DNA from: Nocardia albiluteola
Lineage (GTDB): Bacteria > Actinomycetota > Actinomycetes > Mycobacteriales > Mycobacteriaceae
Reading direction: 5' to 3'
Assembly (NCBI RefSeq): GCF_018860155.1
Contig: NZ_JAHKNI010000001.1
Coordinates: forward strand, 385,333-449,332
Length of the DNA: 64,000 bases
The position numbers were made by a program, and so were the translations under genes. The notes below the pieces were generated by a model, which ran no database searches, was not told the origin of the DNA, and saw only the letters and a program-made list of their open reading frames with translations. Shown one piece after another: positions 20,428 through 29,347 of this stretch (the first letter of the stretch is position 1; each line of letters begins with the position of its first letter).

Positions 20428-21501
20428 TCAGGCTAGGAAGCGGCCGGTGATTTCCGGATCGGTCGCGAACGCCAGGAGCAGATCGTTCTCGTGCGGATCG
20501 CCCGCGGTGACCCGCACGCCGTCGGACCCGTAGGGGCGCAACAGGACCCCGGCCTCCGCGCTGGCCTCAGCGAATTCGCCACTGCGCGAACCGAGTTCCA
20601 GCCACAGGAAATTCGTCTCGCTGGGCACGACTCGATATCCGGCCGCCAGCAGCGCGGTGCGCATCCGATCGCGTTCGGCCACCGTGCGATCGGTGCGGTC
20701 GAGCAGTTCCTCCCGGGCCTCGAGCGAGGCCATCGCGGCGGCCTGCGCCAGGCGGTTCACGCTGAAGGGGATGTGCACCTTGAGCAGTGCGGTGATGACC
20801 TCCGGATCGCCGACGGCATAGCCCACCCGCAGTCCGGCCAGGCCGTATGCCTTCGAGAAGGTGCGCAGCACAAGTACATTCGGCCGATTGCGGCGGATCT
20901 CCACCCCGTCGGGACGGTCCGCCAGCCGCACGTACTCGTAGTACGCCTCGTCCAGCACCACCAGGATGTGCTCAGGCACCGCGTCCAGGAACCGGACCAC
21001 CTCGGCGCGGCCGACCGCGGTGCCGGTCGGGTTGTTCGGATTGCAGACGAAGATCAGCCGGGTGTGCTCGGTGATCGCGGCGGCCATCGCGTCGAAGTCG
21101 TGCGCCAGACCCTCGGTCAGCGGCACCTGCACCGCGCGCGCATTGCCCACCTGGGTGACGATCGGATACGCCTCGAACGAACGCCACGCGAACATCACCT
21201 CGTCGGTCGGTGCGTCGCAGGTGATCTGGACCAACTCCTGGCACAGCGCGACACTGCCGCAGCCGACCGCGATGTTCGCCACCCCGACACCGTGGAATTC
21301 CGCGATGGCCGCGCGAAGTTCGCTGGATTGATTGTCGGGGTACCGGTTGGCGAGTTCGGCGGCCTCGGCGATGACCTTGGCGACCGTGGGCAGCGGGCCG
21401 TGGGTGGTCTCGTTGCTGGCCAGTTTCACCGCGCCGGGATGGCTGCGGCCGGGGGTGTAGGCGGGGATGGACTCGAGGTCCGGACGGATGCGAGCGGTCA
21501 C
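20428..21501 (-). CDS. Histidinol-phosphate/aromatic aminotransferase (HisC2/Pat type)
   Basis: PLP-dependent fold-type I aminotransferase of 357 residues. CNPNNPTG at 153-160, Asp184, and Schiff-base Lys217 in TFSKAYG are intact. Its position beside Rv377x-like genes matches the second HisC-like enzyme of mycobacteria, often called Pat (phenylalanine/aromatic aminotransferase), rather than the his-operon enzyme. GTG 21501 is chosen for family length. Divergent from the dienelactone-hydrolase-like gene. Confidence 0.88.
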   Translation of the reverse strand: MTARIRPDLESIPAYTPGRSHPGAVKLASNETTHGPLPTVAKVIAEAAELANRYPDNQSSELRAAIAEFHGVGVANIAVGCGSVALCQELVQITCDAPTDEVMFAWRSFEAYPIVTQVGNARAVQVPLTEGLAHDFDAMAAAITEHTRLIFVCNPNNPTGTAVGRAEVVRFLDAVPEHILVVLDEAYYEYVRLADRPDGVEIRRNRPNVLVLRTFSKAYGLAGLRVGYAVGDPEVITALLKVHIPFSVNRLAQAAAMASLEAREELLDRTDRTVAERDRMRTALLAAGYRVVPSETNFLWLELGSRSGEFAEASAEAGVLLRPYGSDGVRVTAGDPHENDLLLAFATDPEITGRFLA

Positions 21502-21578
21502 TCCACCACAGTAGCCGTGCCCATTGCTTGCGATCGCGGAGTGGATGTGGCCGGAAATTTTCTGCCCGAACCTCACCC

Positions 21579-21596
21579 TCGGGATATATCTCCCGA
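21579..21596. promoter_or_regulatory. Palindrome TCGGGA-N6-TCCCGA
   Basis: Perfect 6-bp arms over TATATC, in the gap between two divergent genes and about 30 bp before ATG 21626. TATCCT (21614-21619) with 6 nt to that ATG suggests a leaderless transcript. Likely operator for one or both genes. Confidence 0.4.
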
Positions 21597-21625
21597 AAGA
21601 TTTGCGGGCGAACTATCCTTGTTTC

Positions 21626-22357
21626 ATGTCGGTCAGCTATCGGGACGACGCGCCGCTGGGCGCGGACGATCCTACGCCGGCACCGGATCGGCCCGCGGCG
21701 AGCGCCGCGCGAGTGCCCCTGCGGGTGATCGAACCCGACGGCAGCGCGCGCGGCGGAATCATCGTGCTCCACGAATCTCGCGAGTTTGCCGACGAATTGC
21801 TTCGGCTGATGGCGTCGTTGTCCAGTGAGGGGTGGATCGTGGTGGCGCCCAACCTCTTCCACCGCGGCGACGTGGCCGAAGGGGAGGGCGTGTTCGGTCC
21901 CGACCTGTTCGACGACTTCGACGCGAGCTTCGACTGGCTGGTCGAGCGCGGCGTCTTCCCCGACTGCACCGGGGTGCTCGGATTCGACAGCGCCGGCACC
22001 GCGGCGTTCCAGGTCGCGACCGACCGCCCGATCGGCGCCGCGGTCAGCGTCGCCGCCCCCGGCATCATCGAACCGATCACCGTCCGGGCGGTCGCGCTGA
22101 TCGAGGCCGCGCCGCGGCTGCGCGCCCCCTGGCTGGGCCTGTACAGCACCGACGATCCGGCCACCCCTGCCGATCAGGTCGAGCAGCTGCGCGACGCGGC
22201 CGCGGCCGCCGCGGTGGCGACCCTGGTGGTCAGCTACCCGGGCCTGCGGCATCGCCCGGACCGCCCGGGCTTCGACGACGATGATGACGCCGACGTGGAC
22301 ACTCTGATCGACGCACAGACCAGAATCTTCGATTGGTTCGATGCGCACCTACGCTGA
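21626..22357 (+). CDS. Dienelactone-hydrolase-like protein with altered nucleophile
   Basis: Alpha/beta hydrolase of the DLH family, 243 residues. Glu50 in VLHES and the late Asp (YSTDD) and His (RHRPDRPGF) match the family's active site, but the nucleophile position in GFDSAG is Asp121 where DLH has Cys (GYCxGG) or Ser. Ser122 next to it could substitute. An acidic C-terminal patch is unusual. ATG 21626 is 6 nt after TATCCT. Activity is therefore doubtful, though the fold is secure. Confidence 0.8.
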   Translation: MSVSYRDDAPLGADDPTPAPDRPAASAARVPLRVIEPDGSARGGIIVLHESREFADELLRLMASLSSEGWIVVAPNLFHRGDVAEGEGVFGPDLFDDFDASFDWLVERGVFPDCTGVLGFDSAGTAAFQVATDRPIGAAVSVAAPGIIEPITVRAVALIEAAPRLRAPWLGLYSTDDPATPADQVEQLRDAAAAAAVATLVVSYPGLRHRPDRPGFDDDDDADVDTLIDAQTRIFDWFDAHLR

Positions 22358-22443
22358 CCAGTCGTTTTGCGTCCTGAGCGGTTGCTCTGTACTCTTTGCT
22401 CTCGGCGGTTCGAAAGGACTGAGCCCTCGAAGAGAAGGCTCCA

Positions 22444-22533
22444 GGAGGCGTGCCAGAGCGGCCGAATGGGACTCACTGCTAATGAGTTGTCCCTTCACGG
22501 GGACCGGAGGTTCAAATCCTCTCGCCTCCGCCA
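22444..22533 (+). tRNA. tRNA-Ser(GCU)
   Basis: Acceptor GGAGGCG/CGCCTCC, anticodon arm ACTCA-CTGCTAA-TGAGT (anticodon GCT), class II variable arm, T-loop GGTTCAAATCC, discriminator G at 22530 and encoded CCA at 22531-22533. Confidence 0.95.
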
Positions 22534-22551
22534 CGCCCGGTTCGCCGGGCG
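22534..22551 (+). terminator. UUCG-tetraloop hairpin after tRNA-Ser
   Basis: CGCCCGG-TTCG-CCGGGCG directly follows the CCA end: a perfect 7-bp stem with a stable tetraloop. Probably a terminator or processing signal. Confidence 0.6.
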
Positions 22552-22573
22552 CCACAACTGAATATGACGCACT

Positions 22574-22612
22574 GAGCATCTGACTACCGATCAGAAGGTT
22601 GGAAGTTCGAGT
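22574..22612 (+). repeat. Degenerate partial copy of tRNA-Arg
   Basis: 39 nt match the D-stem-to-T-loop part of the tRNA-Arg located 50 bp downstream with two mismatches (one in the anticodon: CCG for ACG's last-base context, one in the variable region). Acceptor and T-stem are missing, so it is not a functional tRNA. Confidence 0.7.
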
Positions 22613-22624
22613 TTCAGTGATCCT

Positions 22625-22697
22625 GCGCCCGTAGCTCAACGGATAGAGCATCTGACTACGGATCAGAAGGTTGGGAGTTCGAGTCTCTCCGGGCGCG
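22625..22697 (+). tRNA. tRNA-Arg(ACG)
   Basis: 73 nt. Acceptor GCGCCCG/CGGGCGC, anticodon ACG at 22658-22660, T-loop GTTCGAGTC, discriminator G. CCA not encoded. Its 3' part is duplicated at 37006-37043. Confidence 0.95.
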
Positions 22698-22698
22698 C
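22661..22698 (+). repeat. Left att-like direct repeat (tRNA-Arg 3' end)
   Basis: 38 bp from the base after the anticodon to one base past the tRNA end, identical to 37006-37043. This is the usual crossover segment of tyrosine-integrase elements. Confidence 0.75.
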
Positions 22699-22711
22699 CT
22701 TTGACCAGTGG

Positions 22712-22747
22712 AAACAGGGTTCCGGCTATCTGTCGGAACCCTGTTTT
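22712..22747 (+). terminator. tRNA-Arg terminator
   Basis: Perfect 13-bp stem (22712-22724 with 22734-22746), 9-nt loop, followed by TTTT. The best canonical intrinsic terminator of the window. Confidence 0.85.
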
Positions 22748-23066
22748 CCGTTCTTTTGCCGTTGTTCACCCAGCCAACCACCACACCACCCGGCCCACCA
22801 GCCTCACCGGACCAACATCACCAGCAGCATCCACTCGGTGGTGGCGGCCCCCATCCGGTGGTCCGCGCTAGCGCAAATCACGATGTTTGCGCGAAACACT
22901 CACTGCGACAAGGTCATTCCTGTCTCACCGAGACTGCGGAATTGACGGCAGTGCCACCATGGCCACCGAATGTGGAGCAGAGCCTGGGATCTTGTGGGCG
23001 GTGGCGGGTGGCCCTTTCCCGGCTGATGCGGCTCGTGCGGGCGCGGTCCGGGTGATGGAGCCGTCG
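22748..23066. other. Gap without a supported gene
   Basis: About 320 bp after the tRNA-Arg terminator. No convincing coding frame or regulatory element; Pro-rich frames read as shadows. Confidence 0.5.
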
Positions 23067-23666
23067 TTAGGCTTGGACGACTTCGTAGCTGTAGAAGACC
23101 AGGCCCTCACCCATCTTTCGGGTGTCGACCAGGTGCAGCGGCTTCTTGTCGCAGATCTCGTCGAACAGGCGCAGGCCTGATCCCACGACGACCGGGAACA
23201 CGACCAGCCGCAGTTCGTCGAGCAGGTTGTGTTCTATCAGCGTGCGCGCGAGCTGGTAGCTGGCGTAGATCAGGATTTCTCCGTCCACTTTCTGCTTCAG
23301 CTCCGAAACCTCCTTGACCGCGTCACCGCCCAGGACCGAGACGTTGCTCCACCGAGGGGCATCGAGAGTTGACGACACGACGTACTTGGGCATGCTGCGC
23401 ACTCTGTTCGCCCACTCGGGGCTCACGCGGCCTTCTGCTAAATTCTGCTCAGTCATCCGGTCCGCGAACCACGCATTGGTCCGCCCGCCCAGCAGCAGCA
23501 CCTCGGCATCGAGGGCTTCCTGCGTCTCGCGGACGGTCCAGTCTTCGAGGTCCTTGGCCCCCACGAACTGGTGGAACCAGCCGCCCTGTGCGAAGCCTTC
23601 CGCGCCGTCCGGGTCCTGGACCACTCCGTCGAGCGTGACGTTCGAGGTGAGGATGATCTTTCCCAT
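23067..23666 (-). CDS. Dihydrofolate-reductase-fold (RibD C-terminal) protein
   Basis: 199-residue member of the DHFR/RibD-C family: starts MGKIILTSNVTLDGVV, LLLGGRTNAWF in the NADPH-binding region and VVFPVVVGSGLRLF near the end, all family landmarks. Such proteins are probable NADPH-dependent reductases of unknown substrate, not true DHFR. AAAGGAG lies 8 nt before ATG 23666. Divergent from a sigma factor; pairs of these enzymes with TIGR02960-like sigma factors are common in actinobacteria. Confidence 0.88.
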   Translation of the reverse strand: MGKIILTSNVTLDGVVQDPDGAEGFAQGGWFHQFVGAKDLEDWTVRETQEALDAEVLLLGGRTNAWFADRMTEQNLAEGRVSPEWANRVRSMPKYVVSSTLDAPRWSNVSVLGGDAVKEVSELKQKVDGEILIYASYQLARTLIEHNLLDELRLVVFPVVVGSGLRLFDEICDKKPLHLVDTRKMGEGLVFYSYEVVQA

Positions 23667-23804
23667 TTCCGTGCTCCTTTGATGATGTTGTCGGCTGTCA
23701 CTGGTGTGGACGCCGCCGCATCGGAAAAAGGGGCGGTCGGGTGACCGCCCCGTTCGCGCCTCGCCAGACGTCCATACGGGATGGAATTGCACACAAGGAG
23801 TGAG

Positions 23805-24830
23805 GTGGCGAGCGTGGGGTTGGTGAGAACGGACCTGATGTCGAGGGCACGGGCCGGCGACGGCGAGGCGTTTCGGGCGTTGACCGAGCCACACCGTCGC
23901 GAGCTGCAGGTGCACTGCTATCGGATGCTCGGATCGTTTCAGGATGCCGAGGACGCTCTGCAGGACACGATGCTCGCCGCGTGGCGAGGTCTCGAACGAT
24001 TCGACGGGCGCGCTTCGGTTCGCACCTGGCTCTATCGCATCGCCACCAACCGGTGCCTCGATGCGCTGCGCTCTGCTCGCCGACGTCCTGCAAAGCAGTG
24101 GGATTACCCGGGAATCGAACCACCCGAACCCACCGGGCTCGGCGAAATCCACTGGCTCGAGCCCTATCCCGACGACCTTCTGGACGGTGCGATCAGTGTG
24201 CCGCTCGGTCCGGAGGCGCGTTACGAGCAAACCGAATCCATTTCTCTGGCCTTTGTGACCGCCCTGCAGATCTTGCCGCCTCGCCAGCTCGCCGTCCTGA
24301 TCCTGCGCGACGTCCTCGGATTCCACGCGAACGAAGTAGCCGACATGCTGGACACGACCGTCGAATCGGTCAAGAGCGCCCTCAAACGCGCGCGTGCAGG
24401 AATGCAGCGCCGACTGCCGGTGACTACTGCCCGAGAGCAGCCGCCTGCCAGCGACTCACCTGCCGAGGACGCGATCGTGGCGAAGTTCGTCACCGCCTAC
24501 GAATCCGCCGACATCGATGCGTTGGTGGCTCTGTTGACCGACGACGTGTTCATGTCGATGCCACCGATACCGCTGGAATACCACGGCCGAGACGCCGTGG
24601 CCCGCTTCTGCGCATTCGTTTTCGGCACAGGACAGACGTTCGAGTTGGTGCCGACGCGAGCCAACGGTCAGCCGGCATTCGGGGTCTACCGGCACACCCC
24701 CACCGGCATCCACGGAGCCGGCCTGTTCGTTCTCACCCTCACCGGCGACCGAATCAGCGCTATGACCCGCTTCGAAAACACCGTCCTCCCTACCTTCGAC
24801 CTGCCTCAATCGCTCCCGAGCGCACAGTAG
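23805..24830 (+). CDS. Sigma-70 family factor with SnoaL-like C-terminal domain (first copy)
   Basis: ECF-type sigma factor of about 341 residues. Region 2 includes CYRMLGSFQDAEDALQDT and VRTWLYRIATNRCLD; region 4 includes LPPRQLAVLILRDVLGF and the helix-turn-helix VADMLDTTVESVKSALKRAR. The last 120 residues form a SnoaL-like fold (VAKFVTAYESADIDALVALLTDDV), as in SigJ/SigG-type factors without a separate anti-sigma gene, where this domain regulates activity. AAGGAG precedes GTG 23805; ATG 23781 is the alternative. About 60% similar by eye to the copy at 25812. Confidence 0.88.
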   Translation: MASVGLVRTDLMSRARAGDGEAFRALTEPHRRELQVHCYRMLGSFQDAEDALQDTMLAAWRGLERFDGRASVRTWLYRIATNRCLDALRSARRRPAKQWDYPGIEPPEPTGLGEIHWLEPYPDDLLDGAISVPLGPEARYEQTESISLAFVTALQILPPRQLAVLILRDVLGFHANEVADMLDTTVESVKSALKRARAGMQRRLPVTTAREQPPASDSPAEDAIVAKFVTAYESADIDALVALLTDDVFMSMPPIPLEYHGRDAVARFCAFVFGTGQTFELVPTRANGQPAFGVYRHTPTGIHGAGLFVLTLTGDRISAMTRFENTVLPTFDLPQSLPSAQ

Positions 24831-24987
24831 ACCGCTTTCGAGCCAAACACTGCCCTGACCTGCGGTCACGCCATATCCGCCCGATTTCGCGGCGAAGGCC
24901 GCCCAGTTTTACTGGCGCAGGGGATCTGTCTGGGTGACGAGTCATCCGGCGGCACGCGCCGCCGTCACCAACCGATAGGAGTTCAGT

Positions 24988-25731
24988 ATGACCCCCGCAT
25001 CTCTGACGTTCGTGCTGATCCATGGAGCATTCCAGAACGGCGCGATATGGGAGCAAACTGCCGGCGTGCTACGTGCCAACGGACACACCGTGCACACCCC
25101 GACCCTGGCCGGGCACCGTCCGGGCGATCCGATGACGCTGGCACATGCCGACGCCGTCGCCTCCCTGACCGCATACCTTCACGACCACGACCTGTCCGAC
25201 GTTGTCCTGGTCGGCCACTCGATCGGGGGCGCCTACATCGCCCAGACGGCCGTGCAGGCGCTGCCGCGGATCAAGCGATTGGTTTTCTTGAGCGCGTTCG
25301 TCCCCGCAGCCGGGCACACACTGGCCGATGAATTCCCACCGGCAGACGCCGCCTTCTTCGACATGACCGATCCGGCTCAGGGCTTCCTCCTGCCGTTCCC
25401 GGTGATCCGCGAACGTGCGTGCAACGATATGGATTCCGCTGCCGCGACGGCGATCTACGCCCAGATGTCGCCCATTCCGGTCAGATATTTCACGGACAAA
25501 CTCGACCTCGAAACGTTTCACGAGCTGGTTGGGTCCGGAAGGCTGCAAGCCAGTTACGTGAATCCGGTCAGTGACTTCGCGCTGCCGCCCGGCGAATACG
25601 CCTCCTTCCCGCGGTTCGCCCAGCGATTGGGTCCACTTGCCCGGATCCTGCAGATTCCGGGCTCCCACTACGTGATGTTCAGCCGACCCGCAGAACTGGC
25701 CGATACTCTCGTCTCGGCAGGCCGCGACTGA
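24988..25731 (+). CDS. Alpha/beta hydrolase
   Basis: 247-residue hydrolase of the salicylate-esterase/MenH-like alpha/beta class: oxyanion LIHGAFQNG at 10-18, nucleophile in GHSIGG near residue 79, and late PGSHYVMF with the catalytic His. No signal peptide. AGGAG is 7 nt before ATG 24988. It sits between the two sigma factors and may be their target or a co-transferred gene. Confidence 0.88.
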   Translation: MTPASLTFVLIHGAFQNGAIWEQTAGVLRANGHTVHTPTLAGHRPGDPMTLAHADAVASLTAYLHDHDLSDVVLVGHSIGGAYIAQTAVQALPRIKRLVFLSAFVPAAGHTLADEFPPADAAFFDMTDPAQGFLLPFPVIRERACNDMDSAAATAIYAQMSPIPVRYFTDKLDLETFHELVGSGRLQASYVNPVSDFALPPGEYASFPRFAQRLGPLARILQIPGSHYVMFSRPAELADTLVSAGRD

Positions 25732-25811
25732 GGTCCGAAGCCCGGACCGAATCCGTCGCCGGCCGCTGTGGCGCACTGGGGGGTCGGCCGACTCGAAACG
25801 AGGACGATGCG

Positions 25812-26828
25812 GTGACAGCAGAGTTGATCGCCAGGTGCCGGGCCGGTGACGCCGAGGCGTTCGGCGAGCTCGTGGCACCCTTCCGCCGGGAACTGATGGT
25901 GCATTGCTACCGGTTCCTCGGTTCGATGCACGACGCCGAGGACGCCCTGCAGGAGACCTTGCTGGACGCCTGGAAGGGACTCGGCGCGTTCGAGGCGCGG
26001 TCCTCGGTCCGGACTTGGCTCTACCGCGTCGCGACGAACCGCTGCCTCAAAATGTTGAGGACGGCCGACAGGAGGCCCCGAATGGCGATTCCCGGTGCAG
26101 GCGCGGCCAGGTTCGAGCTGCCCGAGCCGTCCGCCCACGGCGAGGTGGTGTGGCTCGAGCCGTATCCCGACGTCCTGCTCGAGGGCCTCGGTGACCCCGC
26201 TCCCGGCCCCGAAGCCCGCTACGAGTCCGCACAGGCGATATCCCTAGCCTTCGTCACCGCCGTCCAGTATCTGCCGCCACGTCAGCGCGCCGTGCTGATC
26301 CTGCGCGACGTGCTGGGCTACCGCGCCGCCGATGTCGCTGAATTCCTCGACACCACAGAGGAATCGGTCACCAGCGCCCTCAAACGCGCCCGCGCCGGCA
26401 TGCAGCGGCGGGCACCCAAACTCGGCGCACAGCAACCACCCCCGCCGCCCGGCTCACCAGCCGAGCGGCGGCTCGTCGACCGGCTCACCCGGGCCTTCGA
26501 ATCCTGCGACGTCGACGGCGTCGTCGCGTTACTCGCCGACGACGTCCGACTGACGATGCCGCCGCTGCCGGTCGAATACCTCGGGCGCGAGGCGGTCACC
26601 CGCTTCCAGGCCGCCGTTTTCGCTCGAGCCCCCAGTTATCGTCTGGTCGCGACGCGAGCCAACGGCCAACCCGCCTTCGGCGTCTATCTCCTGGACTCGG
26701 GCACGTCCCTCTGGCACGCGACGGGTCTGATGGTCCTCACCCTCGCCGCCGACCGCATCACCGCCTTGACCCGGTTCGACAACAGCATCCTGGCCCGATT
26801 CGGCCTTCCCCGCACACTCCCTGGATAA
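25812..26828 (+). CDS. Sigma-70 family factor with SnoaL-like C-terminal domain (second copy)
   Basis: 338-residue paralogue of the sigma factor at 23805 with the same plan: region 2 (CYRFLGSMHDAEDALQET, VRTWLYRVATNRCLK), region 4 (LPPRQRAVLILRDVLGY, VAEFLDTTEESVTSALKRAR) and the SnoaL-like tail. GTG 25812 has GAGGA about 9 nt upstream. It is followed by a YCII protein and a RibD-like reductase, the typical partners of this family. Confidence 0.88.
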   Translation: MTAELIARCRAGDAEAFGELVAPFRRELMVHCYRFLGSMHDAEDALQETLLDAWKGLGAFEARSSVRTWLYRVATNRCLKMLRTADRRPRMAIPGAGAARFELPEPSAHGEVVWLEPYPDVLLEGLGDPAPGPEARYESAQAISLAFVTAVQYLPPRQRAVLILRDVLGYRAADVAEFLDTTEESVTSALKRARAGMQRRAPKLGAQQPPPPPGSPAERRLVDRLTRAFESCDVDGVVALLADDVRLTMPPLPVEYLGREAVTRFQAAVFARAPSYRLVATRANGQPAFGVYLLDSGTSLWHATGLMVLTLAADRITALTRFDNSILARFGLPRTLPG

Positions 26829-26960
26829 GCACCCGGATGCGCATGGTGGCCAGCCCGGCGCAGTAGCACCGCCCAGTTCTGCCCAACGGTGGGATCTGAA
26901 CAAATGACGGCGCACTCCACAGTGCACCGAACCGTCCAGACGAGATCGAAGGAGCCGACA

Positions 26961-27284
26961 ATGGCCAAGTTCGTGTTCACCTACCGGATGCCCCCAGAAT
27001 TCACGTCCGGCAAGCCCGAAACTCTCTCGGCGTGGTTTGCCTGGTTCGGCGGCCTGGGAGAGCATGTCCTCGATCAGGGACTGCCGACACATGGAACAAC
27101 CGCCGTAGGCGAGTGCGGGGCGGGCAGCTCGCCCAGCGGCTATTCGGTCGTGGAAGCCGAGAATCTCGATGCGGCGGTCGCGATCGCCGAGAGCTGCCCG
27201 GCGTTGGCCGAGGGCGGCGGAGTCGAGGTCGGCACAGCGGTGGAGTTCGACACGGCCGCAGCACCGGCCGGTGGTGCGGCATGA
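26961..27284 (+). CDS. YCII-related (DGPF-like) protein
   Basis: 107-residue single-domain protein resembling the YCII family, ferredoxin-like fold, with WFAWFGGLGEHVLDQG as its central helix and an ending rich in Ala. YCII proteins are frequently linked to ECF sigma factors and may be small-molecule enzymes or sensors. AAGGAG lies 7 nt before ATG 26961; its stop overlaps the next start by 4 nt. Confidence 0.82.
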   Translation: MAKFVFTYRMPPEFTSGKPETLSAWFAWFGGLGEHVLDQGLPTHGTTAVGECGAGSSPSGYSVVEAENLDAAVAIAESCPALAEGGGVEVGTAVEFDTAAAPAGGAA

Positions 27285-27883
27285 CTACCGACACCGCATC
27301 CGGCACACCGGAAGGTTCCACCACGCAGGCAAGCGCTACGCGGAAAGTGATCGAGTACGTCCTGGTTTCGGCGGACGGCGTCTACGAAGACCCGGTCGGG
27401 ATGATGAAGGTCGGCGAATACCAGGACGAGGCATATTTGCGCGATGGCTTGGGCTTACTGATGGCATGCGACGCGATCCTGTTCGGCCGTCACACCTATG
27501 AGGGGTTCGCCAAGCTCTACGGCAGCGGCACCCACAAGCCGATGTGGGCCGACCGGCTCAACACGATCCCGAAATATGTATTCAGCTCCACGCTGGAACA
27601 CGCCGACTGGGGCAACACGACCATCGTCCGAGGCGACGTCGTCGCCGAGGTGACCCGGCTCAGACAGCAGGCAGGAGGGAACCTGCTGATCCTGGGCCAC
27701 GGCCGACTCGGGGAGACGCTGCTGCGGGAGCGCCTGATCGATGTCATCGACATGACCGTCTACCCGCTACTGCTGGGACGCGGCAAGCAGTACTTCCAAG
27801 AAGGTCAAGACGCCAAGCTGAGGCTCACAGCCGTGAAGACCTTTTCGAAGATCGTGAAACTGACCTACGAGACGACGAGCTGA
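27281..27883 (+). CDS. Dihydrofolate-reductase-fold (RibD C-terminal) protein, second copy
   Basis: 200 residues; YVLVSADGVYEDP, ILFGRHTYEGFAKLY and TVYPLLLGRGKQYF match the RibD-C/DHFR-like family, as in the protein at 23067. ATG 27281 overlaps the upstream YCII stop (ATGA), so the two are co-translated. NADPH reductase is likely; substrate unknown. Confidence 0.87.
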   Translation: MTTDTASGTPEGSTTQASATRKVIEYVLVSADGVYEDPVGMMKVGEYQDEAYLRDGLGLLMACDAILFGRHTYEGFAKLYGSGTHKPMWADRLNTIPKYVFSSTLEHADWGNTTIVRGDVVAEVTRLRQQAGGNLLILGHGRLGETLLRERLIDVIDMTVYPLLLGRGKQYFQEGQDAKLRLTAVKTFSKIVKLTYETTS

Positions 27884-28047
27884 TATCCCCCCCGTCGCCG
27901 CGCCACCGACGACGGGGGCCCGGCATGTGGGGTCCAGTCGAACGAAACTGGCGCTAGCGAGTTATTGATCGAAATGCGTTGCTGTGAAGGTTGATTCGCT
28001 GGATTATGGGGGCTCACCGCAGCGAAACCGAACAACAGCAGACTCGA

Positions 28048-28581
28048 TCACCGATAGCAGATCTGGTTGGCGACCTCGGCGGGAACACCAGTGCATATCT
28101 CCCCGGTGCCGATCGCGATGGCCTCCCATGTGCTGTTGGTATAGTGGTAAAGAATTTTGGTGCGCTCCCGGGTGCCTCCGTGAGTTCCGTTATGGGCCAT
28201 AGCCCAACCGCCCGCGCAATCGATCTGATCTTCGAGTTCGATCGGGTGGTAAAGGCGCGATTCGTACACGCTGTTCCGCAAGGCTTGCCGCAGAACGTTC
28301 TTCCCCACGGGACAGCTGTCTGTCTGTCTGCTGGCGGCAGATGTATCCGCTGACGCGGCCGGCGTGGTGCTCTCTCCCTGTGCGGGCACTGCCGGCGTCT
28401 CCGTCGTGGGTCCTGACCGGTCGTCCGCGCCGGTGGTCGCCGTCGTCGGCGGTACGGAGTCCGCCGACGTGGACACGGTACTGGTCGTTGTTCTCGAGGA
28501 CGCCGGCATCGAGCTACACCCCGACACCGCGACCAGCCCCGCCGCGATCACACCCCAAACTCGAAGATTCCTGCCCTGCAT
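28048..28581 (-). CDS. Putative lipoprotein with Thr/Ser-rich linker
   Basis: 177 residues. Signal peptide ends in lipobox VSGC (Cys22), then about 65 residues rich in Thr/Ser/Ala (a spacer through the envelope) and a globular C-terminal domain with four cysteines (DSCPVG, IDCAGGWAM, EICTG, NQICYR) that probably form two disulfides. AAAGGAG lies 6 nt before ATG 28581. No family recognised. Confidence 0.8.
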   Translation of the reverse strand: MQGRNLRVWGVIAAGLVAVSGCSSMPASSRTTTSTVSTSADSVPPTTATTGADDRSGPTTETPAVPAQGESTTPAASADTSAASRQTDSCPVGKNVLRQALRNSVYESRLYHPIELEDQIDCAGGWAMAHNGTHGGTRERTKILYHYTNSTWEAIAIGTGEICTGVPAEVANQICYR

Positions 28582-28702
28582 GATCAGCTCCTTTTACACC
28601 GTTCAATCGGTGTCGAGCCCGGATTCGTTTCAGCACTTGCCCAACCGAACCCAGTGGGCCAGTGGAAATTTGGATCTTCGGAGTCCGACCCCACCGAGCG
28701 GA

Positions 28703-29182
28703 TCAGCGGATGTTGATCGTGCCCGAGCAGATGGCCGGAGGTAGCGGGGCCGGTCCGGTGTTGACGACCGACAGATCGAGCCGCACGGGTCCGGGGCCGG
28801 TGGCGATGTTTGCGAAGTAGACGCCAGTCGGGTCGCCGAGCGAGACCCTGCCGTAGCCGGTCACGGTGCCAGACGCTCTGGTGGCCAGGTTGGTCCAGGT
28901 GAGAGTGGGATGGGTGCCATAGCCCCAGACACTGATTCCCGGATTGACGGTGAACGATGCTACTCCCGGTCGGGCGCTACCGCCGGACCAGTAGATTGTG
29001 CTCGTGTAGGGGAAGTCGACGATGTTGGGGCTGAGCCCCGAGCAGTGAATGTCGACCGGACCACCCCAGTACTCCGCCGCGTTGGCCGTTCCCGCGCCCG
29101 ACAGGGCCGTGCCCGCGAGTATCGCGGTGCCCACCGCGAGTGCGGCGACGAGCTTGTTCGCATACGTTCGTTTCAGTTGCAT
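28703..29182 (-). CDS. Secreted protein of unknown function
   Basis: 159 residues from ATG 29182: signal peptide with Ala-x-Ala cleavage before AEYWGGP, then a beta-rich mature part with one Cys near the start and one near the end (IHCSGL, AICSGT). This is a common layout of small exported nocardial proteins. An in-frame ATG 29194 is 4 codons upstream. No family recognised. Confidence 0.75.
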   Translation of the reverse strand: MQLKRTYANKLVAALAVGTAILAGTALSGAGTANAAEYWGGPVDIHCSGLSPNIVDFPYTSTIYWSGGSARPGVASFTVNPGISVWGYGTHPTLTWTNLATRASGTVTGYGRVSLGDPTGVYFANIATGPGPVRLDLSVVNTGPAPLPPAICSGTINIR

Positions 29183-29347
29183 GTGTGGTCTCACTTCTGG
29201 CTGTCACGCACGGAGAGATAACGGTACGACCCGAAACCTGCTTGGCACAACGCATATGACGAACACGGTGGCGCGGGGGAATCTGGCTCGCGGTCAGGCT
29301 ATCTCAACTCCACACCGCCGTCGACGGCCCAGATTCCGTGGTTGTCT

